Assembly (NCBI RefSeq): GCF_004353845.1
Contig: NZ_CP037864.1
Coordinates: 62,001 to 126,000, forward strand
Source of the DNA: Citrobacter arsenatis
GTDB lineage: Bacteria > Pseudomonadota > Gammaproteobacteria > Enterobacterales > Enterobacteriaceae
Direction: 5' to 3'
Length of the DNA stretch: 64,000 nucleotides
This document shows, piece after piece, positions 1 to 10,742 of the stretch (the first letter of the stretch is position 1; each line of letters begins with the position of its first letter). The notes under the pieces were generated by a model. The model had not been told where the DNA came from. It worked only from the letters and a program-made list of their open reading frames with translations, and ran no database searches. The position numbers and the translations under genes are program-made.

Positions 1-872
1 ATGCCGGCCATCCGGTTGACCTGCCGCGCGTGGGTCTCTTTGCTGAAGGCGTGGCGGTGAAGCGCATCGGTGATGAAACCTTCCGCCTGTGCCAGGAATA
101 TCTCGACGATATCGTCACCGTGGATAGCGATGCTATCTGCGCGGCGATGAAAGACCTGTTCGAAGATGTACGTGCGGTGGCGGAGCCTTCCGGGGCGCTG
201 GCGCTGGCGGGCATGAAAAAATACATCGCCCAGCACAACATTCGCGGTGAACGTCTGGCGCACGTGCTCTCCGGCGCGAACGTTAACTTCCACGGCCTGC
301 GCTACGTCTCCGAACGCTGCGAGCTGGGGGAACAGCGTGAAGCGCTACTGGCGGTGACGATTCCAGAAGAGAAGGGCAGCTTCCTGAAGTTCTGCCAACT
401 GCTGGGTGGGCGATCGGTCACCGAGTTCAACTACCGTTTTGCCGACGCGAAAGATGCCTGCATTTTTGTTGGCGTTCGCTTGAGCCGGGGTCTGGAAGAG
501 CGCAAAGAGATTTTGCAGTTGCTCAACGAGGGCGGTTACAGTGTGGTTGATCTGTCCGACGATGAAATGGCGAAGCTGCACGTGCGCTATATGGTCGGTG
601 GACGTCCTTCTAAGCCGCTACAGGAGCGTCTCTACAGCTTCGAGTTCCCAGAATCACCGGGTGCGCTGCTGAAATTCCTGCACACCTTAGGCACGCACTG
701 GAATATCTCTCTGTTCCACTATCGCAGTCACGGCACCGATTATGGTCGCGTACTGGCGGCGTTTGAGTTGGGCGAACATGAGCCTGATTTTGAAACGCGG
801 CTCAATGAGCTGGGCTACGATTGTCACGACGAGACGAATAACCCGGCGTTCCGCTTCTTCCTGGCGGGCTAA
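1..872 (+). CDS. ilvA: threonine deaminase (biosynthetic), C-terminal part
   Basis: Partial gene cut by the left window edge; the reading frame is already open at base 3 and about 290 C-terminal residues are present, against 514 for the whole E. coli enzyme. IlvA is a cytosolic PLP enzyme that converts threonine to 2-oxobutanoate, the first step to isoleucine. The PLP catalytic lysine lies outside the window. What is visible is the end of the catalytic domain (GLFAEGVAVKRIG) followed by the two ACT-like regulatory subdomains that bind isoleucine and valine (starting near REALLAVTIPEEKGSF and RLYSFEFPESPGALL). The protein ends in FRFFLAG as in E. coli. A strong terminator follows 11 bases after the stop, so it is the last gene of the ilv operon. 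Identity is very secure. Confidence 0.97.
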   Translation, partial: AGHPVDLPRVGLFAEGVAVKRIGDETFRLCQEYLDDIVTVDSDAICAAMKDLFEDVRAVAEPSGALALAGMKKYIAQHNIRGERLAHVLSGANVNFHGLRYVSERCELGEQREALLAVTIPEEKGSFLKFCQLLGGRSVTEFNYRFADAKDACIFVGVRLSRGLEERKEILQLLNEGGYSVVDLSDDEMAKLHVRYMVGGRPSKPLQERLYSFEFPESPGALLKFLHTLGTHWNISLFHYRSHGTDYGRVLAAFELGEHEPDFETRLNELGYDCHDETNNPAFRFFLAG

Positions 873-883
873 CGGCAACCATT

Positions 884-920
884 AAAAAAGGGTTCATGTT
901 TTCACATGAACCCTTTTTTT
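884..920. terminator. bidirectional intrinsic terminator between ilvA and fabV
   Basis: A run of A, the arms GGGTTCATGT / ACATGAACCC with a four-base loop, and a run of seven T. With A on one side and T on the other it can stop transcription from ilvA (plus) and from the convergent fabV (minus). Confidence 0.9.
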
Positions 921-937
921 ATCGCGTTATCCGCTAA

Positions 938-2131
938 TTACAGCGTGATCACGTCGAATTCAACTTCGGTGTTCACGTCTGCATCGTAGTCCACGCCGTC
1001 GAGGGCAAAACCGAACAGGTTCAGGAATTCCTGCTTGTAGCCTGCATAGTCGGTTTCTTGCGCCAGGTTTTCGGTGGTGATCAGCGGCCACAGATCGCGA
1101 CACGCCTGCTGAATGTCGTCACGCAGTTCCCAGTCATCCATACGGATACGCTGGTTGTCATCAAGCGCCACTTTATCGCCGTACAGGCTGGTGGTCATCA
1201 GACGATTGATCTGCTCGATACAACCTTCGTGAATCCCCTGTGCTTTCATCAGCTTGAAGACCATGGAGATGTACAGCGGCATCACTGGAATAGCGGAAGA
1301 TGCCTGGGTGATGACGGACTTCAGTACGGCAACGTTAGCGGAACCGTTCAGCGGTGCCAGTTGGTTACGCAGTTCACCCGCCGCGCGATCGAGGTCTTCT
1401 TTCGCTTTACCCAGCGCGCCGTGCCAGTAGATTGGCCAGGTCAGGTCGGTACCGATGTAGGAGTAGGCTACGGTTTTCACGCCTTCAGTCAGCACGCCAG
1501 CTTCGCTCAGCGCGCCCATCCACAGTTCCCAGTCTTCGCCGCCCATTACGGTAACGGTGTTCTGAACTTCTTCTTCGGTTGCCGGCTCAATGCTGGCGGT
1601 GATGATCTGATCTTTGTTGGTATCAATCGCTTTAGAGGTGTAAACCTCGCCGATTGGCTTCAGCGCAGAACGAACAATTTCACCGGTTTTCGGCATTTTA
1701 CGCACCGGGGAAGCCAGTGAGTAAACCACCAGGTCAATCTGACCCAGGTCTTCTTTGATCAATTTGATCACTTCATCGCGGCACTCGTCGGAGAACGCGT
1801 CGCCGTTGATGCTTTTGGAATACAGACCTTCGCGTTTTGCGGCTTCATCAAAAGCCGCCGAGTTATACCAGCCCGCGGAACCTGGTTTGGTATCCGTACC
1901 CGGTTTTTCGAAAAATACGCCGATAGTGGCGGCACCGCTGCCGAACGCGGCGGAAATTCTGGAAGCAAGGCCGTAACCGGTGGAAGCACCGATGACCAGC
2001 ACGCGGGAAGGGCCGTTAGCGATTTTCCCGTTTTTCTTCACATAATCGATCTGTTTTTCCACATTGACTTTGCAGCCAGTCGGATGGGTCGTTGTACAGA
2101 TGAATCCACGAATTTTGGGTTTGATTATCAT
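938..2131 (-). CDS. fabV: FabV-type NADH-dependent enoyl-[ACP] reductase / trans-2-enoyl-CoA reductase
   Basis: 397 residues, the usual size for FabV (Yersinia pestis about 399). It reduces trans-2-enoyl-ACP (or -CoA) at the last step of fatty acid elongation. Visible marks are the glycine-rich nucleotide loop GASTGYG at residues 49-55 and the family's Y-x8-K catalytic pair at Tyr235 and Lys244 ([10 protein letters not shown]), at the same numbering as characterised FabV proteins. FabV is an isozyme of FabI and is known to be insensitive to triclosan in other genera. E. coli K-12 has no gene here. It lies between ilvA and ilvY, convergent with ilvA and co-directional with ilvY. The start gives the conserved N-terminus [10 protein letters not shown], but no Shine-Dalgarno sequence precedes it. 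Function is secure; whether it is essential or accessory depends on whether fabI is also present. Confidence 0.95.
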   Translation of the reverse strand: MIIKPKIRGFICTTTHPTGCKVNVEKQIDYVKKNGKIANGPSRVLVIGASTGYGLASRISAAFGSGAATIGVFFEKPGTDTKPGSAGWYNSAAFDEAAKREGLYSKSINGDAFSDECRDEVIKLIKEDLGQIDLVVYSLASPVRKMPKTGEIVRSALKPIGEVYTSKAIDTNKDQIITASIEPATEEEVQNTVTVMGGEDWELWMGALSEAGVLTEGVKTVAYSYIGTDLTWPIYWHGALGKAKEDLDRAAGELRNQLAPLNGSANVAVLKSVITQASSAIPVMPLYISMVFKLMKAQGIHEGCIEQINRLMTTSLYGDKVALDDNQRIRMDDWELRDDIQQACRDLWPLITTENLAQETDYAGYKQEFLNLFGFALDGVDYDADVNTEVEFDVITL

Positions 2132-2140
2132 AATGATGGC

Positions 2141-2167
2141 TAATTAAGTTTGTATTTTCGCTGTCAA
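2141..2167 (-). promoter_or_regulatory. candidate fabV promoter close to the start codon
   Basis: Read on the minus strand there is a perfect -35 box TTGACA (2162-2167) and an AT-rich -10 candidate TAATTA (2141-2146) with a short 15-bp spacer. The -10 candidate ends only 9 bases from the fabV ATG, so a transcript from it would have almost no leader. The rest of the 2132-2306 gap shows no other clear element. Confidence 0.4.
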
Positions 2168-2306
2168 GTGCGCAATGACACCGTCTGTTCTGGCTTGCTA
2201 AACGTGATGGTTAACAAGCCCCCCACATCTATTATGGCACGGGACATTATACAGAAAAGGAGTGCCAATACTGAATCTACCACTGATTTTAGGCCTGACG
2301 CTGGCG

Positions 2307-3209
2307 CTACTCGGCGGATTTACGTTCCAGAACAATCTTCCAGAACGCATCGATCAGCGGTTCATGCAGCCGCTTTTTCGGCGCGCAGACGCCCAGCTCG
2401 AACGGTGTTTTTTCGTCACTGCGCTCTAAAATCATCACGCGATTACGTACCGGCTCCGGGCTATTTTCCAGCACCACTTCCGGCAGCAGCGCTACGCCGC
2501 AGCCCAGCGCCACCATTGAAACCATCGCTTCGTGGCCACCCACAGTGGCGTAAATCGATGGGTTGCTGATTTTGTGACGACGGAACCACAGCTCGATGCG
2601 GCGGCGTACCGGACCCTGATCGGCCATGATAAACGGCACCGTCGACCAGTCCGGCTTTTCGACCGAAACCTGATTACGTACTGGGCAGGGTAGCGCAGGG
2701 GCGATCAGCACCACCGTCAGATTCTCCAGCATCGAAAACGCCACCGCGCCGGGCAGCGTTTCGGGCTTACCAGCAATCGCCAGATCGGCCTCACCGGTGA
2801 CCACTTTGTCCATCGCATCGGCGGCGTCGCCGGTGGTGAGCTTAATTTCCACCGACGGGTGCTCGGCGCGGAAACGGTCAAGAATCGGCGGCAGGTGGCT
2901 GTAGGCAGCGGTCACCGAGCAGAAAATATGCAGTTCGCCCGACAGCGACGGTCCCTGCTGATCGAGGGTGTGGCGCAACTGCTGATACTGCAACAGCGTC
3001 TGTTGGGCAAATACCCGCAGCTCTTCACCCGCTTCGGTCAGCGTGACGGTACGGTTATCGCGTACAAAAAGCGGCTGTCCGAGATCTTCTTCCAGGCGCT
3101 GAATCTGCCTGGAGAGCGTGGAGGGACTGACGTGCATCGCCCGCGCGCTGCGGCCAAAGTGGCAGCTTTCCGCCAGATGCAGGAACATTTTCAGATCGCG
3201 TAAATCCAC
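2307..3209 (-). CDS. ilvY: LysR-family activator of ilvC
   Basis: 300 residues (E. coli 297). The N-terminal winged helix-turn-helix is MDLRDLKMFLHLAESCHFGR and what follows (SPSTLSRQIQRLEEDLGQPL), typical of LysR regulators; the remainder is the periplasmic-binding-protein-like effector domain. IlvY binds the operator between itself and ilvC and activates ilvC when acetolactate or acetohydroxybutyrate accumulates. It is divergent from ilvC across 156 bp. Identity is secure from sequence and context. Confidence 0.96.
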   Translation of the reverse strand: MDLRDLKMFLHLAESCHFGRSARAMHVSPSTLSRQIQRLEEDLGQPLFVRDNRTVTLTEAGEELRVFAQQTLLQYQQLRHTLDQQGPSLSGELHIFCSVTAAYSHLPPILDRFRAEHPSVEIKLTTGDAADAMDKVVTGEADLAIAGKPETLPGAVAFSMLENLTVVLIAPALPCPVRNQVSVEKPDWSTVPFIMADQGPVRRRIELWFRRHKISNPSIYATVGGHEAMVSMVALGCGVALLPEVVLENSPEPVRNRVMILERSDEKTPFELGVCAPKKRLHEPLIDAFWKIVLERKSAE

Positions 3210-3232
3210 CGGCGAACCTCTTTATTTTGACG

Positions 3233-3247
3233 TTGCAGATATTGCAA
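3233..3247. promoter_or_regulatory. IlvY operator candidate (LysR-type palindrome)
   Basis: TTGCA-N5-TGCAA, a perfect interrupted palindrome with the T-N11-A signature of LysR-type sites, 23 bases upstream of ilvY and in the divergent ilvY-ilvC control region. A second, weaker site is expected nearer ilvC but I cannot fix its limits by eye. Confidence 0.65.
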
Positions 3248-3333
3248 TGTGACGTTGTGAATATATCAATTTCCGCAATAAATTTCCTGTTGTAATGTGG
3301 GTTCATTCTCGCAAAAGCGAACCGAATAATAAG

Positions 3334-3356
3334 CACCACAACACAACATCACGGAG
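3334..3356 (+). promoter_or_regulatory. C/A-rich ilvC leader and RBS, GcvB-like target
   Basis: The ilvC leader has a C/A-rich stretch with repeated ACA (CACCACAACACAACATCAC) that runs into the ribosome binding site ACGGAG. Such sequence is the usual target of the G/U-rich seed of the sRNA GcvB, and ilvC has been listed in the Salmonella GcvB regulon. Pairing here is inferred. Confidence 0.45.
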
Positions 3357-3365
3357 TACACCATC

Positions 3366-4841
3366 ATGGCTAACTACTTTAATACACTGAATCTGCGCCA
3401 GCAGCTGGCACAGCTGGGTAAATGTCGCTTTATGGGCCGCGACGAATTCGCCGATGGCGCGAGCTACCTTCAGGGTAAAAAAGTGGTCATCGTCGGCTGT
3501 GGTGCCCAGGGTTTGAACCAGGGTCTGAACATGCGTGACTCCGGTCTGGATATCTCCTACGCACTGCGTAAAGAAGCGATCGCTGAGAAACGTGCTTCAT
3601 GGCGTAAAGCGACCGAAAACGGCTTTAAAGTAGGTACCTACGAAGAGCTGATCCCGCAGGCTGACCTGGTAGTTAACCTGACGCCAGACAAGCAGCACTC
3701 CGACGTTGTTCGTTCCGTACAGCCGCTGATGAAAGACGGCGCGGCGCTGGGTTATTCCCACGGTTTCAACATCGTTGAAGTGGGCGAGCAGATCCGTAAA
3801 GACATTACCGTAGTGATGGTGGCACCGAAGTGTCCGGGTACCGAAGTGCGTGAAGAGTACAAACGTGGTTTCGGCGTACCGACGCTGATCGCGGTTCACC
3901 CGGAAAACGATCCAAAAGGCGAAGGCATGGCCATCGCTAAAGCCTGGGCAGCGGCAACTGGCGGTCACCGTGCTGGCGTACTGGAATCCTCCTTCGTGGC
4001 AGAAGTGAAATCTGACCTGATGGGCGAACAGACTATCCTGTGCGGTATGCTGCAGGCCGGTTCTCTGCTGTGCTTCGACAAGCTGGTGGCAGAAGGTACC
4101 GACCCGGCTTACGCAGAAAAACTGATTCAGTTTGGCTGGGAAACCATCACCGAAGCGCTGAAGCAGGGCGGCATCACCCTGATGATGGACCGTTTGTCTA
4201 ACCCGGCGAAACTGCGTGCTTATGCACTGTCCGAACAGCTGAAAGAGATCATGGCGCCGCTGTTCCAGAAACACATGGACGACATCATCTCCGGTGAATT
4301 CTCTTCCGGCATGATGGCTGACTGGGCGAATGACGATAAGAAACTGCTGACCTGGCGTGAAGAGACCGGTAAAACCGCGTTCGAAACCGCACCGCAGTTT
4401 GAAGGTAAAATCGGCGAGCAGGAGTACTTCGATAAAGGCGTTCTGATGATTGCGATGGTGAAAGCGGGCGTTGAGCTGGCGTTCGAAACCATGGTGGATT
4501 CCGGCATCATCGAAGAGTCTGCTTACTACGAATCACTGCACGAACTGCCGCTGATCGCCAACACCATCGCCCGTAAGCGTCTGTACGAAATGAACGTGGT
4601 TATCTCCGATACCGCAGAATACGGTAACTATCTGTTCTCTTACGCTTGCGTACCGCTGCTGAAAGAGTTCATGACTGAAATCCAACCGGGTGACCTGGGC
4701 ACAGCGATTGCCGAAGGCGCAGTAGACAACGCGCAACTGCGCGACGTGAACGATGCGATTCGTGGTCATGCTATCGAAAAAGTGGGCCAGAAACTGCGTG
4801 GCTATATGACCGATATGAAGCGTATTGCGGTCGCAGGCTAA
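3366..4841 (+). CDS. ilvC: ketol-acid reductoisomerase (NADP+), class II
   Basis: 491 residues, the long enterobacterial form. It catalyses the Mg-dependent alkyl migration and NADPH reduction of acetolactate or acetohydroxybutyrate to dihydroxy acids in valine, leucine and isoleucine synthesis. The nucleotide-binding loop is [14 protein letters not shown] near residue 40, and the duplicated knotted C-terminal domains are full length. The start follows ACGGAG by 9 bases. It is a single-gene unit under IlvY control, ending in a REP cluster with a T tract. Confidence 0.98.
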   Translation: MANYFNTLNLRQQLAQLGKCRFMGRDEFADGASYLQGKKVVIVGCGAQGLNQGLNMRDSGLDISYALRKEAIAEKRASWRKATENGFKVGTYEELIPQADLVVNLTPDKQHSDVVRSVQPLMKDGAALGYSHGFNIVEVGEQIRKDITVVMVAPKCPGTEVREEYKRGFGVPTLIAVHPENDPKGEGMAIAKAWAAATGGHRAGVLESSFVAEVKSDLMGEQTILCGMLQAGSLLCFDKLVAEGTDPAYAEKLIQFGWETITEALKQGGITLMMDRLSNPAKLRAYALSEQLKEIMAPLFQKHMDDIISGEFSSGMMADWANDDKKLLTWREETGKTAFETAPQFEGKIGEQEYFDKGVLMIAMVKAGVELAFETMVDSGIIEESAYYESLHELPLIANTIARKRLYEMNVVISDTAEYGNYLFSYACVPLLKEFMTEIQPGDLGTAIAEGAVDNAQLRDVNDAIRGHAIEKVGQKLRGYMTDMKRIAVAG

Positions 4842-4850
4842 TAAATCTTG

Positions 4851-4928
4851 TCGGGTGGCGCTTCGCTTACCCGACCTACAAAATCGTAAAATGTAGGCCG
4901 GGTAAGGCGTAGCCGCCACCCGGCTTTT

Positions 4929-4930
<2 letters not shown>
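4851..4930. repeat. REP pair (BIME) after ilvC, with T tract
   Basis: Two palindromic REP units, TCGGGTGGCG...TTACCCGA at about 4851-4875 and GTAGGCCGGGTAAGGCGTAG...CACCCGGC at about 4893-4924, followed by six T. Probably also the 3' end of the ilvC transcript. Confidence 0.85.
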
Positions 4931-5258
<328 letters not shown>

Positions 5259-5294
5259 TTATTCTCCCCTCCCGACTTTCATGAGTGACCCTTT

Positions 5295-7316
5295 ATGCGT
5301 TTGAACCCCGGACAACAACAAGCCGTCGAATTCGTCACCGGACCCTGCCTGGTGCTGGCGGGTGCGGGTTCCGGCAAAACGCGTGTTATCACTAACAAAA
5401 TTGCCCATCTGATCCGTGAATGTGGCTATCAGGCACGACATATTGCAGCCGTAACCTTTACCAATAAGGCTGCGCGTGAGATGAAGGAGCGCGTGGCGCA
5501 AACGCTGGGTCGTAAAGAAGCTCGTGGGTTGATGATCTCCACTTTCCACACACTGGGGCTGGATGTCATTAAGCGTGAGTATGCGGCGCTGGGGATGAAG
5601 TCGAACTTCTCGCTGTTTGATGATACCGATCAGGTGGCCCTGCTTAAGGAGCTGACCGAAGGGCTAATTGAAGACGATAAACTTATCCTTCAACAGCTGA
5701 TCTCGACGATCTCCAACTGGAAAAACGATCTGATGACCCCGGCGCAGGCTGCGGCCAGCGCAAAGGGTGAGCGCGATCGTATTTTTGCCCACTGCTATGG
5801 TCTGTATGACGCGCATATGAAGGCGTGTAACGTCCTTGATTTTGACGATCTGATTCTTCTCCCCACGCTGTTATTGCAGCGTAATGAAGAAGTGCGTGAG
5901 CGCTGGCAAAATCGAATCCGCTACCTGCTGGTGGATGAATATCAGGATACCAACACCAGCCAGTACGAGCTGGTGAAGTTGCTGGTGGGGAAACGTGCGC
6001 GCTTTACCGTCGTGGGTGATGACGATCAGTCGATCTACTCCTGGCGCGGTGCGCGTCCGCAGAACCTGGTGCTGCTAAGCAAAGATTTTCCGGCGCTGCA
6101 GGTGGTGAAACTGGAGCAAAACTATCGTTCATCAGGGCGTATCCTGAAGGCGGCGAACATCCTCATTGCGAATAACCCGCACGTCTTTGAAAAGCGCCTG
6201 TTCTCTGAACTGGGCTACGGCGCTGAGCTGAAGGTGCTGAGCGCGAATAATGAAGAACACGAAGCGGAACGCGTGACCGGGGAATTAATTGCTCATCACT
6301 TTGTGAACAAGACGCAATATAAAGACTACGCCATCCTCTATCGTGGCAACCATCAGTCGCGCGTGTTCGAAAAGTTTCTGATGCAGAACCGCATCCCGTA
6401 CAAAATTTCCGGCGGCACGTCGTTCTTCTCGCGTCCGGAGATTAAAGATCTGCTGGCCTACCTGCGCGTGCTGAGCAACCCGGATGATGACAGCGCATTT
6501 TTGCGCATCGTAAACACGCCAAAGCGTGAAATCGGTCCAGCCACGCTGCAAAAGCTGGGGGAATGGGCGATGACGCGTAATAAAAGCCTGTTTACCGCCA
6601 GCTTTGATATGGGGCTTAGCCAGACGCTGACCGGGCGCGGGTATGATTCACTGACCCGCTTTACCCACTGGTTGGGTGAAATTCAACGCCTGGCGGAGCG
6701 CGAACCAGTTGCCGCCGTACGCGATCTGATCCATGGCATTGATTACGAATCCTGGCTGTATGAAACCTCGCCGAGTCCGAAAGCGGCTGAAATGCGTATG
6801 AAAAACGTCAACACGCTGTTCAGCTGGATGACGGAGATGCTGGAAGGCAGTGAACTGGAAGAGCCAATGACCCTGACTCAGGTCGTTACCCGCTTTACCC
6901 TGCGCGACATGATGGAGCGCGGAGAGAGCGAAGAAGAGCTGGATCAGGTACAGTTGATGACGCTGCACGCTTCAAAAGGGCTGGAGTTTCCTTACGTGTT
7001 TATGGTGGGAATGGAAGAAGGATTTTTGCCGCACCAGAGCAGTATTGATGAAGACAATATCGATGAAGAGCGCCGCCTGGCTTACGTCGGGATTACGCGT
7101 GCGCAGAAAGAACTTATCTTCACGTTGTGTAAAGAGCGCCGCCAGTACGGTGAGCTGGTGCGACCAGAACCGAGCCGTTTCCTGTTGGAACTGCCACAGG
7201 ATGACGTCATCTGGGAACAGGAGCGTAAAGTGGTGAGCGCCGAGGAGCGGATGCAAAAAGGGCAGGCCAGCATCGCTAATATTCGGGCTATGATGGCGAA
7301 AGCCAAAGAGAAGTAA
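5295..7316 (+). CDS. rep: ATP-dependent 3'-5' DNA helicase Rep
   Basis: 673 residues, identical in length to E. coli Rep, a superfamily 1A helicase that helps replication forks pass DNA-bound proteins. Motifs: Walker A AGAGSGKT at residues 22-29, Walker [10 protein letters not shown] near 215, motif [16 protein letters not shown], and later motifs [14 protein letters not shown] and [12 protein letters not shown]. It is divergent from ppiC (84-bp gap) and followed by a single REP unit. Paralogous to uvrD in this window. Confidence 0.98.
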   Translation: MRLNPGQQQAVEFVTGPCLVLAGAGSGKTRVITNKIAHLIRECGYQARHIAAVTFTNKAAREMKERVAQTLGRKEARGLMISTFHTLGLDVIKREYAALGMKSNFSLFDDTDQVALLKELTEGLIEDDKLILQQLISTISNWKNDLMTPAQAAASAKGERDRIFAHCYGLYDAHMKACNVLDFDDLILLPTLLLQRNEEVRERWQNRIRYLLVDEYQDTNTSQYELVKLLVGKRARFTVVGDDDQSIYSWRGARPQNLVLLSKDFPALQVVKLEQNYRSSGRILKAANILIANNPHVFEKRLFSELGYGAELKVLSANNEEHEAERVTGELIAHHFVNKTQYKDYAILYRGNHQSRVFEKFLMQNRIPYKISGGTSFFSRPEIKDLLAYLRVLSNPDDDSAFLRIVNTPKREIGPATLQKLGEWAMTRNKSLFTASFDMGLSQTLTGRGYDSLTRFTHWLGEIQRLAEREPVAAVRDLIHGIDYESWLYETSPSPKAAEMRMKNVNTLFSWMTEMLEGSELEEPMTLTQVVTRFTLRDMMERGESEEELDQVQLMTLHASKGLEFPYVFMVGMEEGFLPHQSSIDEDNIDEERRLAYVGITRAQKELIFTLCKERRQYGELVRPEPSRFLLELPQDDVIWEQERKVVSAEERMQKGQASIANIRAMMAKAKEK

Positions 7317-7321
7317 TATTT

Positions 7322-7352
7322 GGTAGGCTGGATAAACGCTATCCGGCAGCCA
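7322..7352. repeat. single REP unit between rep and gppA
   Basis: GGTAGGCTGGATAAACGC followed by TATCCGGCAGCC, a REP-type imperfect palindrome in the 40-bp gap between the convergent rep and gppA genes. Confidence 0.6.
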
Positions 7353-7356
7353 GCAT

Positions 7357-8841
7357 CTAACGCACTTCCAGCGGCCAGTGGACATAGCTTTGCCACTGGA
7401 TTTCCTGATCGATCAACTCTGTACCTAATGGATGATGTTCCAGCCAGCCTTCCGGCAGCGTTAGCGTCAGATTCTCATCCTGAGCTTGCAGGGTGATATG
7501 CGGCACTAAATCATCGCGACGGCGAGCGGCGAAGATGATTGCCAGGCGCAGTAAACGGCAAAGGTGCTCCGCGATGCGCGGGGGCACAGCGTTTTGCTGG
7601 TGGAGCGAAGAGAGATCGACCGGATTGGTCTGGTTGAGCAACAGCGTGGCTAACAGTTTTTTCTGCGCGGGAGTAAAGCCCGGGAGATCGAGATTACGTA
7701 CCAGCCAGGCGGCATGCAACGGTGCCTGCTTATACTCTACGCTCAGCCCAATTTCATGCAGCTGACAGGCACTTTGCAGCAGTTCACGGCTAATGGCTTC
7801 AAGATGCCACTCATCTTTCACCTGATCGAATAAATGTACAGCCAACTGTGCGACGCGGTTTGCCTGATCGGTGTCGACCATAAAACGACGCTGAATATTA
7901 CGCAGCGTACGGCTGCGAATGTCCTGATCAACCGGCAGGTGCAGCATGCCGTAGACCAGACCTTCGCGCAGTGCGCCGCCTGCCAGGGTCATGCATTGAA
8001 TATTCAGTTCGGTGAAAATGGCGAGCAGAATGGCCAATCCACTGGGGAAAACCAGCGCTCGCTCCAGCGTTAACCCTTCGATTTCCAGTTCTTCCAGACG
8101 ACCACAGTGAATGGCGCGCTGCTTAAGCTGCTGAAGTTTTGCCAGCGTAATGCGCTCATCCATGCCCTGTGCCATCATGATTTCCTGCAACGCCTGGACG
8201 GTACCTGAGGCACCAACGCAAACTTTCCAGCCATGAAAACGCAGTTTGTCGGCAACCGGGCGCAGAACTTCGCGAGCCGCTTTCTCAGCTTCGTCAAAGT
8301 TTTCCTGTGCCAGATTACGATCGGTGAAATAGCGTTCGAGCCAGGTGACGCAGCCCATTGACAGGCTAAACAGAGAGGTGGTTTGCGCACCGGAACCGGT
8401 AACCAGTTCAGTGCTGGCCCCGCCAATGTCGACGACCAGACGCTGATCGGCACCGCCGGTGGTGTGGGCAACACCTTGATAAATCAGACGCGCTTCTTCT
8501 TCACCGCTAATGACCTGGACAGGGCAGCCGAGGATCTCTTGCGCTTTGGCGATAAACTCATTGGCGTTTACCGCGATGCGTAATGTTGCAGTTGCAACCA
8601 CACGGATTTGCGGCTGAGGGATATCCTGCAGACGTTCAGCAAACAGACGCAGACATTGCCAGCCGCGCTCCATAGCCTCAGCGGAAAGAACGTTGTCGCC
8701 GTTGAGGCCAGCGGCCAGACGCACCTTGCGTTTAATACGCGTAAGCGTCTGAATGCTACCCGCCACCTCGCGTACAACCAGCATATGAAAACTATTCGAG
8801 CCTAAATCGATTGCGGCGTACAGCGAAGTGGTTGTGAGCAT
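7357..8841 (-). CDS. gppA: pppGpp 5'-phosphohydrolase / exopolyphosphatase
   Basis: 494 residues, the same as E. coli GppA. It removes the gamma phosphate of pppGpp to give ppGpp and can degrade polyphosphate. The N-terminal half is an ASKHA fold: [16 protein letters not shown] is the first phosphate loop and [13 protein letters not shown] the second. The C-terminal half is an HD-like helical domain. It lies 8 bases downstream of rhlB on the minus strand, as in E. coli, and may be co-transcribed with it. Confidence 0.97.
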   Translation of the reverse strand: MLTTTSLYAAIDLGSNSFHMLVVREVAGSIQTLTRIKRKVRLAAGLNGDNVLSAEAMERGWQCLRLFAERLQDIPQPQIRVVATATLRIAVNANEFIAKAQEILGCPVQVISGEEEARLIYQGVAHTTGGADQRLVVDIGGASTELVTGSGAQTTSLFSLSMGCVTWLERYFTDRNLAQENFDEAEKAAREVLRPVADKLRFHGWKVCVGASGTVQALQEIMMAQGMDERITLAKLQQLKQRAIHCGRLEELEIEGLTLERALVFPSGLAILLAIFTELNIQCMTLAGGALREGLVYGMLHLPVDQDIRSRTLRNIQRRFMVDTDQANRVAQLAVHLFDQVKDEWHLEAISRELLQSACQLHEIGLSVEYKQAPLHAAWLVRNLDLPGFTPAQKKLLATLLLNQTNPVDLSSLHQQNAVPPRIAEHLCRLLRLAIIFAARRRDDLVPHITLQAQDENLTLTLPEGWLEHHPLGTELIDQEIQWQSYVHWPLEVR

Positions 8842-8849
8842 ATCTTACG

Positions 8850-10118
8850 TTAACCTGAACGACGACGATTACGCGGAGCACCACCGGTACGGCGTGGGCC
8901 ATTGCCTGTGCGTGGACGCGTTAAGCGTAACGGCTTCGGCAGATCGGTCATCAGCGCATCCGGGTTGTACTTGCTGACCGGGATTGAGTGGCCGATATAG
9001 GTCTCGATTGCGGGTAAATTCAGCGCGTATTCTTCACAGGCAAGGCTGATAGAGTGACCGCTTGCACCTGCGCGTCCGGTACGACCGATACGGTGAACGT
9101 AATCTTCACAATCATCCGGCAGGTCATAGTTAAATACGTGCGTTACGGCTGGGATATGTAGACCACGTGCGGCGACATCCGTCGCAACGAGAATGTCGAG
9201 ATCGCCACGGGTGAATTCATCCAGAATACGCAGACGTTTTTTCTGCGCCACGTCACCGGTCAGCAGACCGACGCGATGACCGTCAGCGGCAAGGTTGCCC
9301 CAGATATCTTCACAACGATGCTTGGTGTTAGCAAAGACGATGGCGCGATCTGGCCACTCTTCTTCAATCAGCGTTTGCAGCAAACGCATTTTCTCTTCGT
9401 TGGAAGGATAGAAGAGTTCTTCTTTAATACGGTGACCTGTCTTCTGTTCCGGTTCAACTTCTACATACTCGGCGTTGTTCATCTGTTCGAACGCCAGTTC
9501 GCGAACGCGGTAAGAGAGGGTTGCAGAAAACAACATGTTCAGACGTTGTGTGGTTGGCGGCATACGACGGAACAGCCAACGGATATCTTTAATAAAGCCC
9601 AGATCGTACATACGATCGGCTTCATCCAGCACCACGACCTGAATCGCGCCCAGGTTAATGTGGTTCTGTTTTGCATAGTCGATGAGACGACCAGTTGTGC
9701 CGATAAGAATATCGACGCCGCTTTCCAGCACTTTCAGCTGTTTGTCATAACCGTCGCCGCCATAAGCCAGGCCTAATTTCAGACCGGTAGTCTGTGCCAG
9801 CGGCTCGGCGTCGGCGTGGATCTGCACGGCTAACTCACGCGTTGGCGCCATAATTAACGCACGCGGTTGGTTCACCTTGCGATCGGCAATCGCGGGATGA
9901 GAGAGAAGATAATGAAACGTTGACGTAAGGAACGCCATCGTTTTTCCGGTACCGGTTTGCGCCTGCCCTGCAACATCACGACCTGCCAGCGTTAGCGGCA
10001 GCGCGAGGGCCTGAATGGGCGTGCAGTTATGAAAGCCTTTATTTTCAAGGGCTTCTATCACCTTTGGGTGCAGGGCGAAGTCGGAAAACTTCTGTTCTGT
10101 TAAATGTGTTTTGCTCAT
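8850..10118 (-). CDS. rhlB: DEAD-box RNA helicase RhlB of the RNA degradosome
   Basis: 422 residues (E. coli 421). RhlB unwinds structured RNA for RNase E and PNPase in the degradosome. Motifs: Q motif region [15 protein letters not shown], Walker A AQTGTGKT near residue 55, DEAD box [16 protein letters not shown] (FSATL), and [10 protein letters not shown]. The C-terminal tail is Arg/Gly-rich ([13 protein letters not shown]), fitting RNA contact. Divergent from trxA. Confidence 0.98.
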   Translation of the reverse strand: MSKTHLTEQKFSDFALHPKVIEALENKGFHNCTPIQALALPLTLAGRDVAGQAQTGTGKTMAFLTSTFHYLLSHPAIADRKVNQPRALIMAPTRELAVQIHADAEPLAQTTGLKLGLAYGGDGYDKQLKVLESGVDILIGTTGRLIDYAKQNHINLGAIQVVVLDEADRMYDLGFIKDIRWLFRRMPPTTQRLNMLFSATLSYRVRELAFEQMNNAEYVEVEPEQKTGHRIKEELFYPSNEEKMRLLQTLIEEEWPDRAIVFANTKHRCEDIWGNLAADGHRVGLLTGDVAQKKRLRILDEFTRGDLDILVATDVAARGLHIPAVTHVFNYDLPDDCEDYVHRIGRTGRAGASGHSISLACEEYALNLPAIETYIGHSIPVSKYNPDALMTDLPKPLRLTRPRTGNGPRRTGGAPRNRRRSG

Positions 10119-10261
10119 AGTGTGGTAGAATATCAGCTTACTATTGCTTTACGAAAGCGTATCCGGTGAAATAAAGTCAACCTTTAGTTGGTTAATGCTA
10201 CATCAACACGTCGTTGATTAAGGGTACACCAACGCACCAGGCTTATTCCTGTGGAGTTAAT

Positions 10262-10591
10262 ATGAGCGATAAAATTATTCACCTGACTGACGACAGTTTT
10301 GACACGGATGTACTCAAAGCGGACGGAGCTATCCTCGTTGATTTCTGGGCAGAGTGGTGCGGTCCGTGCAAAATGATCGCTCCGATTCTGGATGAAATCG
10401 CTGACGAATATCAGGGCAAATTGACGGTTGCTAAACTGAATATTGACCAAAACCCAGGCACCGCGCCGAAGTATGGTATCCGTGGCATCCCGACCCTGCT
10501 GCTGTTTAAAAACGGCGAAGTTGCGGCGACTAAAGTCGGCGCGCTGTCCAAAGGTCAGTTGAAAGAATTCCTCGACGCTAATTTAGCGTAA
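10262..10591 (+). CDS. trxA: thioredoxin 1
   Basis: 109 residues from the ATG preceded by GTGGAG, giving [13 protein letters not shown] as in E. coli; an in-frame ATG 48 bases upstream only adds a non-conserved tail and is not used. Active-site WCGPC is near residues 32-36 and the cis-proline motif GIPTL near 75. A cytosolic dithiol reductant for ribonucleotide reductase, PAPS reductase and many other proteins. Divergent from rhlB and upstream of rho. Confidence 0.98.
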
Positions 10592-10671
10592 GGAAGTCTC
10601 ATGATCGGGCGACCATAGTTCGAAATTATTCGGATGACTGGACGCCCGACTTGAGTCGTGCTAAGTTAGTG

Positions 10672-10700
10672 TTGACTTCGTATTAAACATACCTTATTAA
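10672..10700 (+). promoter_or_regulatory. rho promoter
   Basis: TTGACT (10672-10677) and TATTAA (10695-10700) with a 17-bp spacer, about 230 bp upstream of rho, matching the position of the E. coli rho promoter. The resulting long leader contains the rhoL remnant. In E. coli and Salmonella this leader is a site of Rho-dependent autoregulation. Confidence 0.7.
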
Positions 10701-10742
10701 GTTTGAATCTAGTTATATCCAATACTTCCCGTAGTTTCTCGC

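Noticed and set aside
1058..1720. 220-residue plus-strand ORF
   Set aside because: Antisense shadow of fabV, whose protein is clearly the real product.
2150..2569. 139-residue plus-strand ORF
   Set aside because: Antisense to the ilvY C-terminus; low-complexity Arg/Pro/Ala, typical shadow of a GC-rich gene.
3597..4274. 225-residue minus-strand ORF
   Set aside because: Antisense to ilvC, a highly expressed gene with strong codon bias; no homology recognised.
10606..10648. Long-range inverted repeat TCGGGCG ... CGCCCGA after trxA as terminator
   Set aside because: The loop is over 25 bases and there is no T run; too weak to call a terminator.
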